Source: Streptomyces sp. Tu 3180 (GTDB lineage: Bacteria > Actinomycetota > Actinomycetes > Streptomycetales > Streptomycetaceae). From it: 64,000 bases of DNA. Location: NCBI RefSeq assembly GCF_009852415.1, contig NZ_WOXS01000002.1:5000001-5064000 (forward strand), read 5' to 3'. Each line of letters begins with the position of its first letter. The stretch's first letter is position 1. Of the stretch, positions 18,608 through 27,399 are shown piece after piece. The notes beneath the pieces were generated by a model. It searched no databases. It saw only the letters and a list, made by a program, of their open reading frames with translations, and was not told the origin of the DNA. A program made the position numbers and the translations under genes.

Positions 18608-18823
18608 CTGGGTTTCTCCAGGCTTCAGTTGATGTTCAGGACGCGCCCGGCCGTGCGGCACGTCCGGCCGGTTCGAGGGCGGGCCGGGCGTCCGGCGGCG
18701 CCTTGGGGCGGGGCAGGGCGTCGAGCCCGGTGACGAGGTCCCGGTCCCGTCGGCCCGCGCGAGGAGGGGGACCATCGGCTTCACCGTGAATACTGTCGGA
18801 CCCGTCGACACGTGAGGAAGCAC

Positions 18824-19216
18824 ATGTCCGTCACCACCCTTCTGAGATCCCTCCTCGCCGCCGTGCTCATGGCCTCGGCCACCGCCTGCGGCGCGTCGTC
18901 CGCGCCGGACGTCCCGGTGGGCACCCCGGCCGGCCCGGGGGGCACCGAGACGCCCCGTTCGGCTGACCCCGAGCCGGTCGCCGCCGTCATGCCGGACGTC
19001 ATCGGCGGCAACGCCGGGCGCGCGCACGAGCAGATGGGCTCCGGGACCGACGTGACCTTCAGGGACGCCAGCGGCCGGGGCCGTTCCGTGGACGACCCGG
19101 CCGAGTGGAGGATCTGCGGCTCCCGGCCGGGACCGAACCGGCAGATCACCGACTATCCGGTGGTCCTCGACGTGGTGAGGGTTTCGGAGGACTGCGCGGA
19201 CGTGGTGCCCCGGTGA
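18824..19216 (+). CDS. Putative lipoprotein with PASTA-like segment
   Basis: The ATG at 18824 follows GTGAGGAAGCAC. The 130-residue product has a signal peptide ending in a lipobox-like SATAC-G, a Pro/Gly linker, then AVMPDVIGGNAGRAHEQM, which resembles the start of a PASTA domain (P-x-V-x-G), and a short Cys-containing end (RICGSRPGPN, SEDCADVV). It is probably attached to the outer membrane leaflet and may bind the cell wall. Low conservation; hypothetical. Confidence 0.6.
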   Translation: MSVTTLLRSLLAAVLMASATACGASSAPDVPVGTPAGPGGTETPRSADPEPVAAVMPDVIGGNAGRAHEQMGSGTDVTFRDASGRGRSVDDPAEWRICGSRPGPNRQITDYPVVLDVVRVSEDCADVVPR

Positions 19217-19283
19217 TGTCTCCCGGGCCCACGGGGCGGCGGAGCAGGCCGGGCGGAATGCCGCGGAGCGGGAGGGGGTGGCG

Positions 19284-20336
19284 ATGAGTCGGGTGCTCTA
19301 CGCGGAGGAGTCGTGGAACCCGCTGGCGCGGACCGTGGAACTCACCGAGGACCGGTTGCGCAGGGGCCGCGGGGAGACACCGCTCCAGGAGCTGAACCTC
19401 GGCGCCATGGCCGAGGCGTTCCTGCGGGGGTACTGGCTCGGCGGCGGCGGCACGGAACGCCCCCTGGAGCGGCTGGCGGACGGCCGCGGGGCCGTCCCGG
19501 TCACCCGCGTGACCGGGACCACCACGCCCCTCAAGGTGCACCGGGCCGCCGAGTTCGCCCGCGCCCTGGGCGACCTGGCGGTCCGCGGGTGCGGCGGCCC
19601 GGGCGCGGTGGCCGTCCTCGCCGAGCGGGCCCGGGCGGAGGGCGTGCCCCTGTGGATCGCGCGCCGGTACGCACCGGGCCCCGCCGGACCGATCGCCGTC
19701 GCCGTGGACCGGCGCCTGGTCCGCGTGGACGTCTGGGGACCGCACGCCCCCGCCGTACGGCTCAGGGCGCCGCACGGCTTCCGCGGCGAGTCGGCCGCTT
19801 CGGACGGCGGCCTGTTCCTGACCGTCGGCGACGTCCCCGCGCGGCTCGTCCTGCGCCGGAAGTTCCGCAGGTCCAGGAGCAGCGTCGAGATCCACCTGCC
19901 CGACCGGCACTGGACGCTGCGGCGGGAGAACGCGGAGAGCTCGTGGCTGCTGCGCGGCGACCGGCGCGTCGCGCTGCTGACCCGGCCCCCACGACGGCCG
20001 GATCTTCCCCCCGGCACGGTGCTGCTGCCGCTGGCCGGCGTGCGCCACGAGAGCCCCGACCCCCTGGACGCCGTCATGGCCCACGCCGTCGCCGTGTCCT
20101 TCGGCCTCGGCGACACGACGGGCCTGGCCCGGTTCCGCACCGTGCACCGCTCCCGTGAGGGGGGCGACGAGGCGTGGGACCGTCCCTGGTACAGCAACCT
20201 CGGCCGGGGCCGGGAGGACAACGAACCCGGCGGCGGCGACGGCTGGGGCAGCGACGGGGGAGACGGCGGTGACGGCGGGGGAGGCGACGGCGGCGGCGGT
20301 GGTGACGGCGGCGGGGGCGGCGGCGGGGGCGACTAG
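19284..20336 (+). CDS. Hypothetical protein with Gly/Asp-rich tail
   Basis: 350 residues from the ATG at 19284, which is better spaced from GGGAGGGGG than a GTG at 19278. The first 290 residues are soluble, Arg-rich and without a membrane segment, and resemble no family I can name. The last 50 residues are almost only Gly and Asp (GGDGWGSDGGDGG and onward), as in TIGR04222-type or holin-like tails. Its TAG stop is formed by the CTAG at the left end of the MITE-like element, so the insertion probably landed exactly at the stop codon. Confidence 0.55.
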   Translation: MSRVLYAEESWNPLARTVELTEDRLRRGRGETPLQELNLGAMAEAFLRGYWLGGGGTERPLERLADGRGAVPVTRVTGTTTPLKVHRAAEFARALGDLAVRGCGGPGAVAVLAERARAEGVPLWIARRYAPGPAGPIAVAVDRRLVRVDVWGPHAPAVRLRAPHGFRGESAASDGGLFLTVGDVPARLVLRRKFRRSRSSVEIHLPDRHWTLRRENAESSWLLRGDRRVALLTRPPRRPDLPPGTVLLPLAGVRHESPDPLDAVMAHAVAVSFGLGDTTGLARFRTVHRSREGGDEAWDRPWYSNLGRGREDNEPGGGDGWGSDGGDGGDGGGGDGGGGGDGGGGGGGGD

Positions 20337-20523
20337 GGGGTGTCGTTCGGATCAGGCCGGCTCCGGGCAACGGTGCCTTGCGGACCGACCCGAGCGGGGT
20401 CTGGTGCGTGCGGACGCAAGGCGGAGGAGGGCGCCGGGGCGGAGCCCCGGCAACCGACGACAACGCCGCAGATGCGCGTGCCGGGCCCCGCGGCCCCGGC
20501 AAGATCCAAACGACGCCCCCTAG
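20333..20523. mobile_element. MITE-like element with 21-bp terminal inverted repeats
   Basis: The left end (20333-20353, CTAGGGGGTGTCGTTCGGATC) and the reverse complement of the right end (20503-20523, CTAGGGGGCGTCGTTTGGATC) agree at 19 of 21 bases. The 191-bp element has no coding frame. CTAG at both outer edges would fit a 4-bp YTAR target duplication, as known for IS5-group elements. A related end occurs at 33343. Confidence 0.75.
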
Positions 20524-20596
20524 GCGGGCGGCGGACGGGTCCCGGGAAGCGGGGCCGGGTCCTCGGCGGACACGGCCCCGCTGGTCCGACCGGGCG

Positions 20597-21484
20597 TCAG
20601 CCCGCCCAGACCTCGGCCTCGTCGGCGGGAACGGTGGTGGCCAGGCCCAGTTCCTTGCGGGCGGCGACCGACTTGTTCGGGTCGATGTCGGTGAACGCCG
20701 GGTCGTAGGCGACGTAGAACGCGTCGGCGTCGGCGGCGTTCGCGGCCTTCTTCCAGTTGCCGGCCGCCTTCGTCAGCGTCGCGCGGAGCTTGCCGACCTC
20801 GGTGCCCTCGATGCCGTCCAGCCCCTCGACGTGCGCGTCGAGGGCGGCCGCGACGGCCTTGGCCTGCGCCTTGTAGCCGGCCAGGTCGTCCTCGACGGTC
20901 TCCTTCTCGGGCTGGTTCGCCCACAGGGCCTCGTAGACCGCGTTCGAACCCTCGAGGTACGTGACCTGCTCGGGCTCGAGGGACTTCGCGGTGTCCAGCG
21001 AGCCCTTGAACGCGCCCTTCTCCGAGGTGTAGGTGCAGCTCACCGCGCGGTCACCCGTCGCCCAGCTCTCCTTGGTCGGGGTGTAGTAGAAGAGGGCGAC
21101 GCCCTTGGGGAGCGCCCAGGTGTCCGGGGCGTACTTCTGCGCCTCGACCGGGCAGCGCTCGTCCGCGACCGCCGTGATCCCGTCGTTGCCCGGGTACTCC
21201 TTGCCCTCGTCGATCTTGAACTCGCCGACGACCTGGCCCTCGTGCGCCTCGTCGCAGGGCACGATCTCGACGGCGTACGCCTCCCCCTCGGCCTTGCCGT
21301 TCGGGTTGTAGCAGTCGCCGACGTCCAGTGAGAACACCGAGCGCTGGCGAGCCACCTTCTTCGCGCCGTCCTTGGCGCTGTCGACGGCGTCGGAGACCTC
21401 CGAGCACCCCACCGCGCCGATCGCGAGCAGGGCGACGACGGCGGATATGCCGCGGAGGGAACGGTAGGGGGCACGGACGGTCAT
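20597..21484 (-). CDS. Lipoprotein with septum-formation-like domain
   Basis: 295 residues with a signal peptide ending in a good lipobox (IGAVGC), so it should be anchored outside the membrane. The mature part starts with an Asp/Lys helix, then VFSLDVGDCYNPN, IVPCDEAHEGQVVGEF and ERCPVEAQKYAP. This is the Cys/His pattern of the septum-formation family domain common in actinobacterial lipoproteins. The C-terminal third is helical. The domain call is from memory of that pattern. The upstream region contains an AT-rich stretch suited to a promoter. Confidence 0.7.
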   Translation of the reverse strand: MTVRAPYRSLRGISAVVALLAIGAVGCSEVSDAVDSAKDGAKKVARQRSVFSLDVGDCYNPNGKAEGEAYAVEIVPCDEAHEGQVVGEFKIDEGKEYPGNDGITAVADERCPVEAQKYAPDTWALPKGVALFYYTPTKESWATGDRAVSCTYTSEKGAFKGSLDTAKSLEPEQVTYLEGSNAVYEALWANQPEKETVEDDLAGYKAQAKAVAAALDAHVEGLDGIEGTEVGKLRATLTKAAGNWKKAANAADADAFYVAYDPAFTDIDPNKSVAARKELGLATTVPADEAEVWAG

Positions 21485-21962
21485 GACGTGTACATCCTCT
21501 TATGTGATCTTTATGAGGGGGGCGCGCGCATCGTATGCCACTCCCGTGGCACCGGTGGTGCGGGGGTCCTCACCTCATCGCGGCGTCTGTCTGACGCGTG
21601 ACGGGCCGTGAAGGTTGTAGGCGGCGGATCACTCCGGACACCGGCCGCGCGCCGAGGAGCGCGCACGACGGTCGAGCGCCGACGACGGTGGAGTCCCGGA
21701 GGTGCCCCGTCGGCCTCACCGGCCGCGCCGCCTACCGCCCCGCCCCACCGCGGACCGGGATGATCGCCGCAGCGGGGTTCCCGAAAACGCACCCGTCTGC
21801 ATGCGCTGGTATCCCCGAGAGGCGCAGTGAGGGTGACGGCTCCGCAGGGAGTCCGGGGCCGACCGCTGAGTGAAGGCGGGCGCGACGAGGGCGCGGGCCA
21901 CCGAGCCCGGTTCCGCCCGGCAGCGGGTGAGCCCCGCCGTCCGGCTTGCGGTGTCCCAGGTG
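21485..21962. other. Gap without recognised gene
   Basis: About 480 bp upstream of the lipoprotein gene. It holds an AT-richer promoter-like patch at 21490-21530 and no frame with coding character. It may include decayed sequence belonging to the accessory region that follows. Confidence 0.4.
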
Positions 21963-22000
21963 GTGGTGGCCCGGGCCGGATCGCCGGACCGGGCCACCAC
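21963..22000. terminator. Hairpin downstream of lipoprotein pseudogene
   Basis: 12-bp perfect arms (21963-21974, GTGGTGGCCCGG, with 21989-22000) lie just after the 3' end of the decayed lipoprotein gene, so this was probably its terminator. Confidence 0.7.
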
Positions 22001-22011
22001 GGCGGTGGTCG

Positions 22012-22468
22012 TCAGGAACGCGGCTCGTCGGTCGCAGCGGATTCCTTGCCCGGCTCGGCGGGCTGGTTCGTGAAGACCGCCAGGTGCCAGGCGCCCTTCT
22101 CCCCCCGTGACGGTGAAGGTGTCCTACGAGGACTTGCCCACCTTGTCCTCTGCCAGGAGGCGGGCCGAGCCGACGCCCGGACCCATGTCACGCCGGATCT
22201 GCACGTCCTTGATCCTCCGCCCTCATCCGCTCCTGTCGGCGAGGATCTGCTCGGCCTCCTGCCGGAACCACTCCTCGTCCTCGACGCCTCCGACCGAGAT
22301 CAGCCCGGCGGTGCTCCGGGAGTTGAGAGCCTGCACGTAGACCTTGACGGCCTCACGGGCCCCGTCGGAGGATGCCGAAGCCGAGGGCGGGGCTTCATCG
22401 TCCTGGGGCGAGCAGCCGGACGTGACGACCGGAGCGGCGGCCACGGCCAGGAGGCGTCGACGTCGCAC
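22012..22468 (-). pseudogene. Decayed lipoprotein gene
   Basis: Read from a GTG at 22468 with AGGAG upstream, the frame encodes a signal peptide with lipobox (VVTSGCSP), then REAVKVYVQALNSR and EEWFRQEAEQILADRSG. It then meets an in-frame TGA (about 22225) and continues as RRIKDVQIRRDMGPG to an in-frame TAG (about 22123). A shift in a G tract near 22100 then leads to KGAWHLAVFTNQPAEPGK and a stop at 22012. Two nonsense mutations plus one frameshift show decay. The intact protein would have had about 150 residues. Confidence 0.75.
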
Positions 22469-22507
22469 AGCACACTCCTGTTTTCCGGTGAGGGGACGAG
22501 CAGCCCG

Positions 22508-22690
22508 TCAGGTCCGGTGCCCATACCACCAGGCGCGTGGGTAGTCGAAGAGGACCTCCTTCAGGCGCGAGCATCCCGTTCCCGTACAGCGGGTCCCAGG
22601 TCCAGGAATGGCCGATTCCCGCTCGAGGGTCTTCTCGATGCGAACCGGATCCGGTCCCGCTGGTGAAGACCCTCACAGGCTTTGCGGCCC
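22508..22690 (-). pseudogene. Decayed gene fragment, C-terminal end only
   Basis: Joining two frames gives a plausible protein end: GHSWTWDPLYGNGMLA, a frameshift, then LKEVLFDYPRAWWYGHRT and a TGA at 22508-22510. I see no N-terminal part and recognise no family. It lies directly upstream of the decayed lipoprotein gene on the same strand and may be part of the same lost operon. Confidence 0.3.
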
Positions 22691-22867
22691 ACCCGACCCA
22701 CGTCGTGACCGCCGAAGAGCGGCCGGGTGCGGTGCGGATCGCGTTCCCAGCTCTGAGAGAGGCCGCTGCGGTGGTTCGCGCGCGCTGTCGGTCGGGCGGT
22801 ATCTCGGACACCGACGCCGGGAACAGGTAGCGTTGTGACCACTATTGGACGCAATCGGGGGGGCTCG

Positions 22868-23353
22868 ATGTTGTCTGAAGCGATGGTGGCGCTGGCCGCC
22901 GCGGGCGGTACCGCGGTCGTCCAGGCGGCGGGCACCGACGTCTGGGAGGAACTGCGCGCACGGGTGGCCCGGCTGCTGGGACGCGGCGCGGCACAGGGTG
23001 AGTCCGACGCACTGGACCGGCTGGACCGCACTCGGACCGCTCTGGAATCCGGTGGTCAGGACGACGTTCCGGAGGTCCGGACCCGTCAGCAGGCCGCCTG
23101 GCAGACCCGCTTCGAGGACCTGCTGGAGGGATTGCAGGAGGCGGAGCGGGAGGACGCGGCCAATGAGCTGCGGACTCTCGTCGACCAGGTGGACGGTGCG
23201 CGTCCCGGTGTCAGCGCCGGCGACGGAGGGACGGCGGCCGGCCGTGACGTGAACGTGAGGGCCGACGGGGGAGTCGCCGGCGGCGTCAACAACTTCAACA
23301 AGGAGGTGACGTTCGGCGTCAACCCTCCCATGCCGGAACGGGAACGTCCCTGA
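22868..23353 (+). CDS. Small partner protein of the NB-ARC/TPR ATPase (putative effector)
   Basis: 161 residues from the ATG at 22868. The N-terminus (MLSEAMVALAAAGGTAVVQAAG) is a hydrophobic, Ala-rich helix pair that could insert in a membrane. The middle (about 30-110) is charged and helical, with many Arg/Glu heptads. The end (about 118-150) is Gly/Asn/Val-rich (AAGRDVNVRADGGVAGGVNN), as in short beta-helical oligomerisation stretches. It sits 71 bp upstream of the NB-ARC ATPase in the same direction. This arrangement of a small protein before a STAND ATPase recurs in Streptomyces and suggests an effector or adaptor. No catalytic motif is seen, so the effector role is inference from position and architecture. 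Confidence 0.6.
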   Translation: MLSEAMVALAAAGGTAVVQAAGTDVWEELRARVARLLGRGAAQGESDALDRLDRTRTALESGGQDDVPEVRTRQQAAWQTRFEDLLEGLQEAEREDAANELRTLVDQVDGARPGVSAGDGGTAAGRDVNVRADGGVAGGVNNFNKEVTFGVNPPMPERERP

Positions 23354-23424
23354 CCCGCTCCGGCGTTTCCCACAGCCCGACCCAGCACCCGCCCGCGCCC
23401 GGACACGCGCTGCCGGTCAGTGGT

Positions 23425-26400
23425 GTGGTGGCCGGCCAACACGTACGCATGCGGGACGCCTACTTCGGGGCCCCCGCGAGGAAACCGCCCGCCGCCGTGA
23501 CCCTCGCCGCCCCGCAGGGCGAGCGCAACCCCGCGCTGCCGCTGCGCGGACGTGAGGCTCTGGTCGAGCAGCTCAAGGACGTTCTGTTCGGACACTCGCC
23601 CGATCGGTTACGCGTGCTCTGCGGAATGGGGGGCTGCGGCAAGACCGCCCTCGCCCTCGAACTGGTCCATCACGCACGAACAGCCGGCCTGGGCCCGGAC
23701 CGGGTGTGGTGGGTGGACGCGCGGCAGGGCGCCACCCTGGAGGCCCGTCTGGAGGCCGTGGCCCGGCGGGCCGGAGCCGCCCAGGAGGAACTGGATGCCG
23801 GCGACGCCGCCGACACGCTGTGGCGCCGGCTGGAGGCCCTGCGCTCCCGCTGGCTGCTCGTCGTCGACAACGCGGACGACCCCGACCTGCTGCACGGGGC
23901 CGGTCGGCTCTCCTCGGGGACGGGCTGGATCCGCCCCCACGGCCACCCCACCGGACTGGTCCTCGTCACGTCCCGCGACGCGGCACAGACCACCTGGGGC
24001 CCCCACGCCGTACTCCACCCGGTGACCGTCCTGGAAACCGGGCAGGCGGCCGAGGTCCTCACCGACCACACGGAGGGTCGGGCGGGCACCGAGCAGGAGG
24101 CCCGGTCACTGGCCGATCGGCTCGGCGGACTCCCCCTGGCACTGCGTCTGGCCGGGGCCTACCTCTCCGAGACCACTTCCACCCCGCCGAAGTTCCGGGT
24201 GCCGGGGACCCCCGCGTCCTTCGCCTCGTACGAGAGCGCACTGGCGTCCGACCCGGACACCACCGGCCTGCAGGGAATCGTCGCGAGCGTCTGGGACCTG
24301 TCCCTGAAACTGCTCGAACGACGCCGCCTCCTGTACGTACGAAGGGTGCTCGCGTTGCTGGCCGGCTTCGCCGACGCCGCCGTCCCCTACGACCTGCTCC
24401 TCGTTCCCGAGGCCCTCACCCGCGTCCGTACGTTCTCGGGGCTGGACGGTCCTGCTCTGTGGCACCACCTTCAGGCCCTCGACACGCTGGGGCTCATCCA
24501 CCTGCTCCCCGCATCACCGGACAACCCGCTGCCGACAGTCCGCCTCCACCCCCTCGTACGCGTCACCAACCGGACTTCCGAAGGCGTTGCCGACGCCGCT
24601 TTCCTGACACGGCTGGCGACTCGGGCCGACGAAGTCGATCCACCTGAGTCACCGACGACGTGGCCTCGGTGGGAAGTGCTCAGTCCGCACGCCCTGCACT
24701 TTCCGCGCCACCTCCCCGATAACGACTCCCACCTGGTGGATCTTGTCGATCCCGCCGTCCTGGCCTGTCGCTATCTGATCGCTCGTGGGTTGAACGACCA
24801 AGCCCTCCACGAACTCACACCCCTTCTCGATAAGTGCTGCCGGGTGCTGGGCGAGGAGCATCCGAACACCCTCACCACCCGCCACACTCTCGCCGAGGTC
24901 CTGGCGGAGCTGGGGGAGCGGGAGGCTGCCCGGGCGGAGTTCGAGGCGGTGCTGGAGATCCGGCGCCGGGTGCTGGGCGAGGAGCATCCCGACACGCTCA
25001 CCACCCGCCACAACCGCGCGTGGGTCCTGGACGGGCTGGAGGAGGCCGTCCGGGCGGAGTTCGAGGCGGTGCTGGGGATCCGGCGCCGGGTGCTGGGCGA
25101 GGAGCATCCCGACACCCTCACCACCCGCCACAACCTCGCCGGCATCCTGGCCGGCAGTCTGGGCCGAAGGGAGGCCGCCCGGGCGGAGTACGAGGCGGCG
25201 CTGGACATCGGGCGCCGGGTGCTGGGCGAGGAGCACCCCGGGACTCTCGCCATCCGTCACGGCCTGGCGTGGGTCCTGGACGGGTTGGGGGAGAGGGAGG
25301 CCGCCCGGGCGGAGTTCGAGGCGGTGTTGGACATCGGGCGCCGGGTGCTGGGCGAGGAGCACCCGAGCACCCTCAACATCCGCGTCAGCCGCGCGTGGGT
25401 CCTGGACGGGCTGGAGGAGGCCGTCCGGGCGGAGTTCGAGGCGGTGCTGGGGACCCAGCGCCGGATGCTGGGCGAGGAGCATCCCGACACCCTCGCCACT
25501 CGCCACGGCCTGGCGTGGGTCCTGGACGGGCTGGGGGAGCGGGAGGCCGCCCGGGCGGAGTTCGAGGCGGTGCTGAAGCTACGGCGCCGCAAGCTGGGCG
25601 AGGAGCATCCCGACACCCTCGCCACTCGCCACGGCCTGGCGTGGGTCCTGGACGGGCTGGGGGAGCGGGAGGCTGCCCGGGCGGAGTTCGAGGCGGCACT
25701 GGACATCGGGCGCCGGGTGCTGGGCGAGGAGCATCCCGACACCCTCACCATTCGCATCAGCCGTGCGTGGGTCCTGGACGGGTTGGGGGAGCGGGAGGCT
25801 GCCCGGGCGGAGTACGGGGCGGTGCTGGAGGTGCGGCGCCGGGTGCTGGGCGAGGAGCATTCGGACACCCTTACCACCCGCCACAACCTGGCGTGGGTCC
25901 TGGACGGGTTGGGGGAGAAGGAGGCTGCCCGGGCGGAGTACGGGGCGGTGCTGGGGATCCGGCGCCGGGTGCTGGGCGAGGAGCATCCCGACACCCTCAC
26001 CACCCGCCACAACCTCGCCGGGGTCCTCGACGACCTGGGGGAGCGGGAGGCTGCCCGGGCGGAGTACGGGGCGGTGCTGGAGGTGCGGCGCCGGGTGCTG
26101 GGCGAGGAGCATTCGGACACCCTTACCACCCGCCACAACCTGGCGTGGGTCCTGGACGGGTTGGGGGAGAAGGAGGCTGCCCGGGCGGAGTACGGGGCGG
26201 TGCTGGGGATCCGGCGCCGGGTGCTGGGCGAGGAGTACCCCGACACCCTCACCACCCGCCACAACCTCGCCGGGGTCCTCGACGACCTGGGGGAGCGGGA
26301 GGCTGCCCGGGCGGAGTTCGAGGCGGTGCTGGAGGTGCGGCGCCGGGTGCTGGGCGAGGAGCATCCCGACACCCTCACCACCCGTGCCTACCTGGCGTGG

Positions 26401-27399
26401 GTGCTGAAGGGGCTGGGGGAGCGGGAGGCTGCCCGGGCGGAGTACGGGGCGGTGCTGGAGGTGCGGCGCCGGGTGCTGGGCGAGGAGCATTCGGACACCC
26501 TTACCACCCGCCACAACCTGGCGTGGGTCCTGGACGGGTTGGGGGAGAAGGAGGCTGCCCGGGCGGAGTACGGGGCGGTGCTGGGGATCCGGCGCCGGGT
26601 GCTGGGCGAGGAGCATCCCGACACCCTCACCACCCGCCACAACCTCGCCGGGGTCCTCGACGACCTGGGGGAGCGGGAGGCTGCCCGGGCGGAGTACGGG
26701 GCGGTGCTGGAGGTGCGGCGCCGGGTGCTGGGCGAGGAGCATCCCGACACCCTCACCACCCGCCACAACCTCGCCGGGGTCCTCGACGACCTGGAGCTGC
26801 GGGAGGCTGCCCGGGCGGAGTTCGAGGCGGTGCTGGAGGTGCGGCGCCGGGTGCTGGGCGAGGAGCATCCCGACACCCTCACCACCCGTGCCTACCTGGC
26901 TTGGGTGCTGAAGGGGTTGGGGGAGTGGGAGGCTGCCCGGGCGGAGTACGGGGCGGTGCTGGGGATCCGGCGCCGGGTGCTGGGCGAGGAGCACCCCGAC
27001 ACCCTCACCGCTCGTCACGGCCTGGCGTGGGTGCTGAAGGGGTTGGGGGAGCGGGAGGCCGCCCGGGCGGAGTACGAGGCGGTGCTGGAGGTGCGGCGCC
27101 GGGTGCTGGGCGAGGAGTACCCCGACACCTTCGTCACCCGCCACAACCTCGCCGGGGTCCTGGCGGAGCTGGGACTGTGGGAGGCCGCCCGGGCGGAGTA
27201 CGAGGCGGTGCTGGGGATCCTGCGCCGGGTGCTGGGCGAGGAGCACCCCGACACCCTCACCACCCGCCACAACCTCGCCGGGGTCCTGGCGGAGCTGGGA
27301 CTGTGGGAGGCCGCCTGGGCGGAGTACGGGGCGGTGCTGGAGGTGCGGCGCCGGGTGCTGGGCGAGGAGCACCCCGACACCCCCGCAACTTCCGACTAG
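23425..27399 (+). CDS. NB-ARC (STAND) ATPase with 20 tandem TPR units
   Basis: 1324 residues, an NLR-like signal-transduction ATPase. The GTG at 23425 is the first plausible start after the partner gene, and a second GTG follows at 23428. NTPase motifs in order: P-loop GMGGCGKTA (Lys73), Walker B WLLVVDNADD (about 143-152), sensor-1 LVLVTSRD, GLPLALRL (about 234-241), and a winged-helix end with LHPLVR. From residue 471 the protein is an array of 20 full 40- to 43-residue TPRs plus a partial one, of the kinesin-light-chain type (RRRVLGEEHPDTLTTRHNLA). Leu62, just before the P-loop, is encoded by TTA, so translation should need the bldA tRNA. In this family the TPRs sense a ligand and the ATPase oligomerises to activate an effector. 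The ligand and the exact effector are unknown. Confidence 0.88.
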   Translation: MVAGQHVRMRDAYFGAPARKPPAAVTLAAPQGERNPALPLRGREALVEQLKDVLFGHSPDRLRVLCGMGGCGKTALALELVHHARTAGLGPDRVWWVDARQGATLEARLEAVARRAGAAQEELDAGDAADTLWRRLEALRSRWLLVVDNADDPDLLHGAGRLSSGTGWIRPHGHPTGLVLVTSRDAAQTTWGPHAVLHPVTVLETGQAAEVLTDHTEGRAGTEQEARSLADRLGGLPLALRLAGAYLSETTSTPPKFRVPGTPASFASYESALASDPDTTGLQGIVASVWDLSLKLLERRRLLYVRRVLALLAGFADAAVPYDLLLVPEALTRVRTFSGLDGPALWHHLQALDTLGLIHLLPASPDNPLPTVRLHPLVRVTNRTSEGVADAAFLTRLATRADEVDPPESPTTWPRWEVLSPHALHFPRHLPDNDSHLVDLVDPAVLACRYLIARGLNDQALHELTPLLDKCCRVLGEEHPNTLTTRHTLAEVLAELGEREAARAEFEAVLEIRRRVLGEEHPDTLTTRHNRAWVLDGLEEAVRAEFEAVLGIRRRVLGEEHPDTLTTRHNLAGILAGSLGRREAARAEYEAALDIGRRVLGEEHPGTLAIRHGLAWVLDGLGEREAARAEFEAVLDIGRRVLGEEHPSTLNIRVSRAWVLDGLEEAVRAEFEAVLGTQRRMLGEEHPDTLATRHGLAWVLDGLGEREAARAEFEAVLKLRRRKLGEEHPDTLATRHGLAWVLDGLGEREAARAEFEAALDIGRRVLGEEHPDTLTIRISRAWVLDGLGEREAARAEYGAVLEVRRRVLGEEHSDTLTTRHNLAWVLDGLGEKEAARAEYGAVLGIRRRVLGEEHPDTLTTRHNLAGVLDDLGEREAARAEYGAVLEVRRRVLGEEHSDTLTTRHNLAWVLDGLGEKEAARAEYGAVLGIRRRVLGEEYPDTLTTRHNLAGVLDDLGEREAARAEFEAVLEVRRRVLGEEHPDTLTTRAYLAWVLKGLGEREAARAEYGAVLEVRRRVLGEEHSDTLTTRHNLAWVLDGLGEKEAARAEYGAVLGIRRRVLGEEHPDTLTTRHNLAGVLDDLGEREAARAEYGAVLEVRRRVLGEEHPDTLTTRHNLAGVLDDLELREAARAEFEAVLEVRRRVLGEEHPDTLTTRAYLAWVLKGLGEWEAARAEYGAVLGIRRRVLGEEHPDTLTARHGLAWVLKGLGEREAARAEYEAVLEVRRRVLGEEYPDTFVTRHNLAGVLAELGLWEAARAEYEAVLGILRRVLGEEHPDTLTTRHNLAGVLAELGLWEAAWAEYGAVLEVRRRVLGEEHPDTPATSD
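24835..27399 (+). repeat. 126-bp coding tandem repeat (TPR array), 20 full units + 1 partial
   Basis: Unit starts fall at 24835, 24961, 25081, 25210, 25336 and 25456, then every 126 bp to 27346. Units 2 and 5 are 120 bp and unit 3 is 129 bp. Units 9, 11 and 14 (25834, 26086, 26464) are identical over all 126 bases, as are units 10 and 15 (25960, 26590), so 25834-26085 equals 26464-26715 over 252 bp. The first six units and the last few differ more. Confidence 0.95.

Noticed and set aside
20378-21331. Plus-strand frame of 317 residues over the MITE-like element and lipoprotein gene
   Set aside because: It crosses the inverted repeat and runs antisense to a lipoprotein with a signal peptide and Cys pattern.
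23354-23424. NB-ARC gene and its small partner as one broken gene
   Set aside because: The frames differ, but each protein has its own plausible start, and the partner ends naturally after a complete Gly-rich tail. A frameshift cannot be excluded without orthologues.
24649-27372. Long open frames antiparallel to and shifted from the TPR array
   Set aside because: They are shadows of the 126-bp GC-rich repeat; each repeat unit repeats the same antisense peptide and there is no start signal or independent codon bias.
24835-27399. CRISPR-like or noncoding satellite interpretation of the 126-bp repeat
   Set aside because: The unit is an exact multiple of three except for in-frame 120- and 129-bp variants, and the TPR pattern is kept in one frame throughout.
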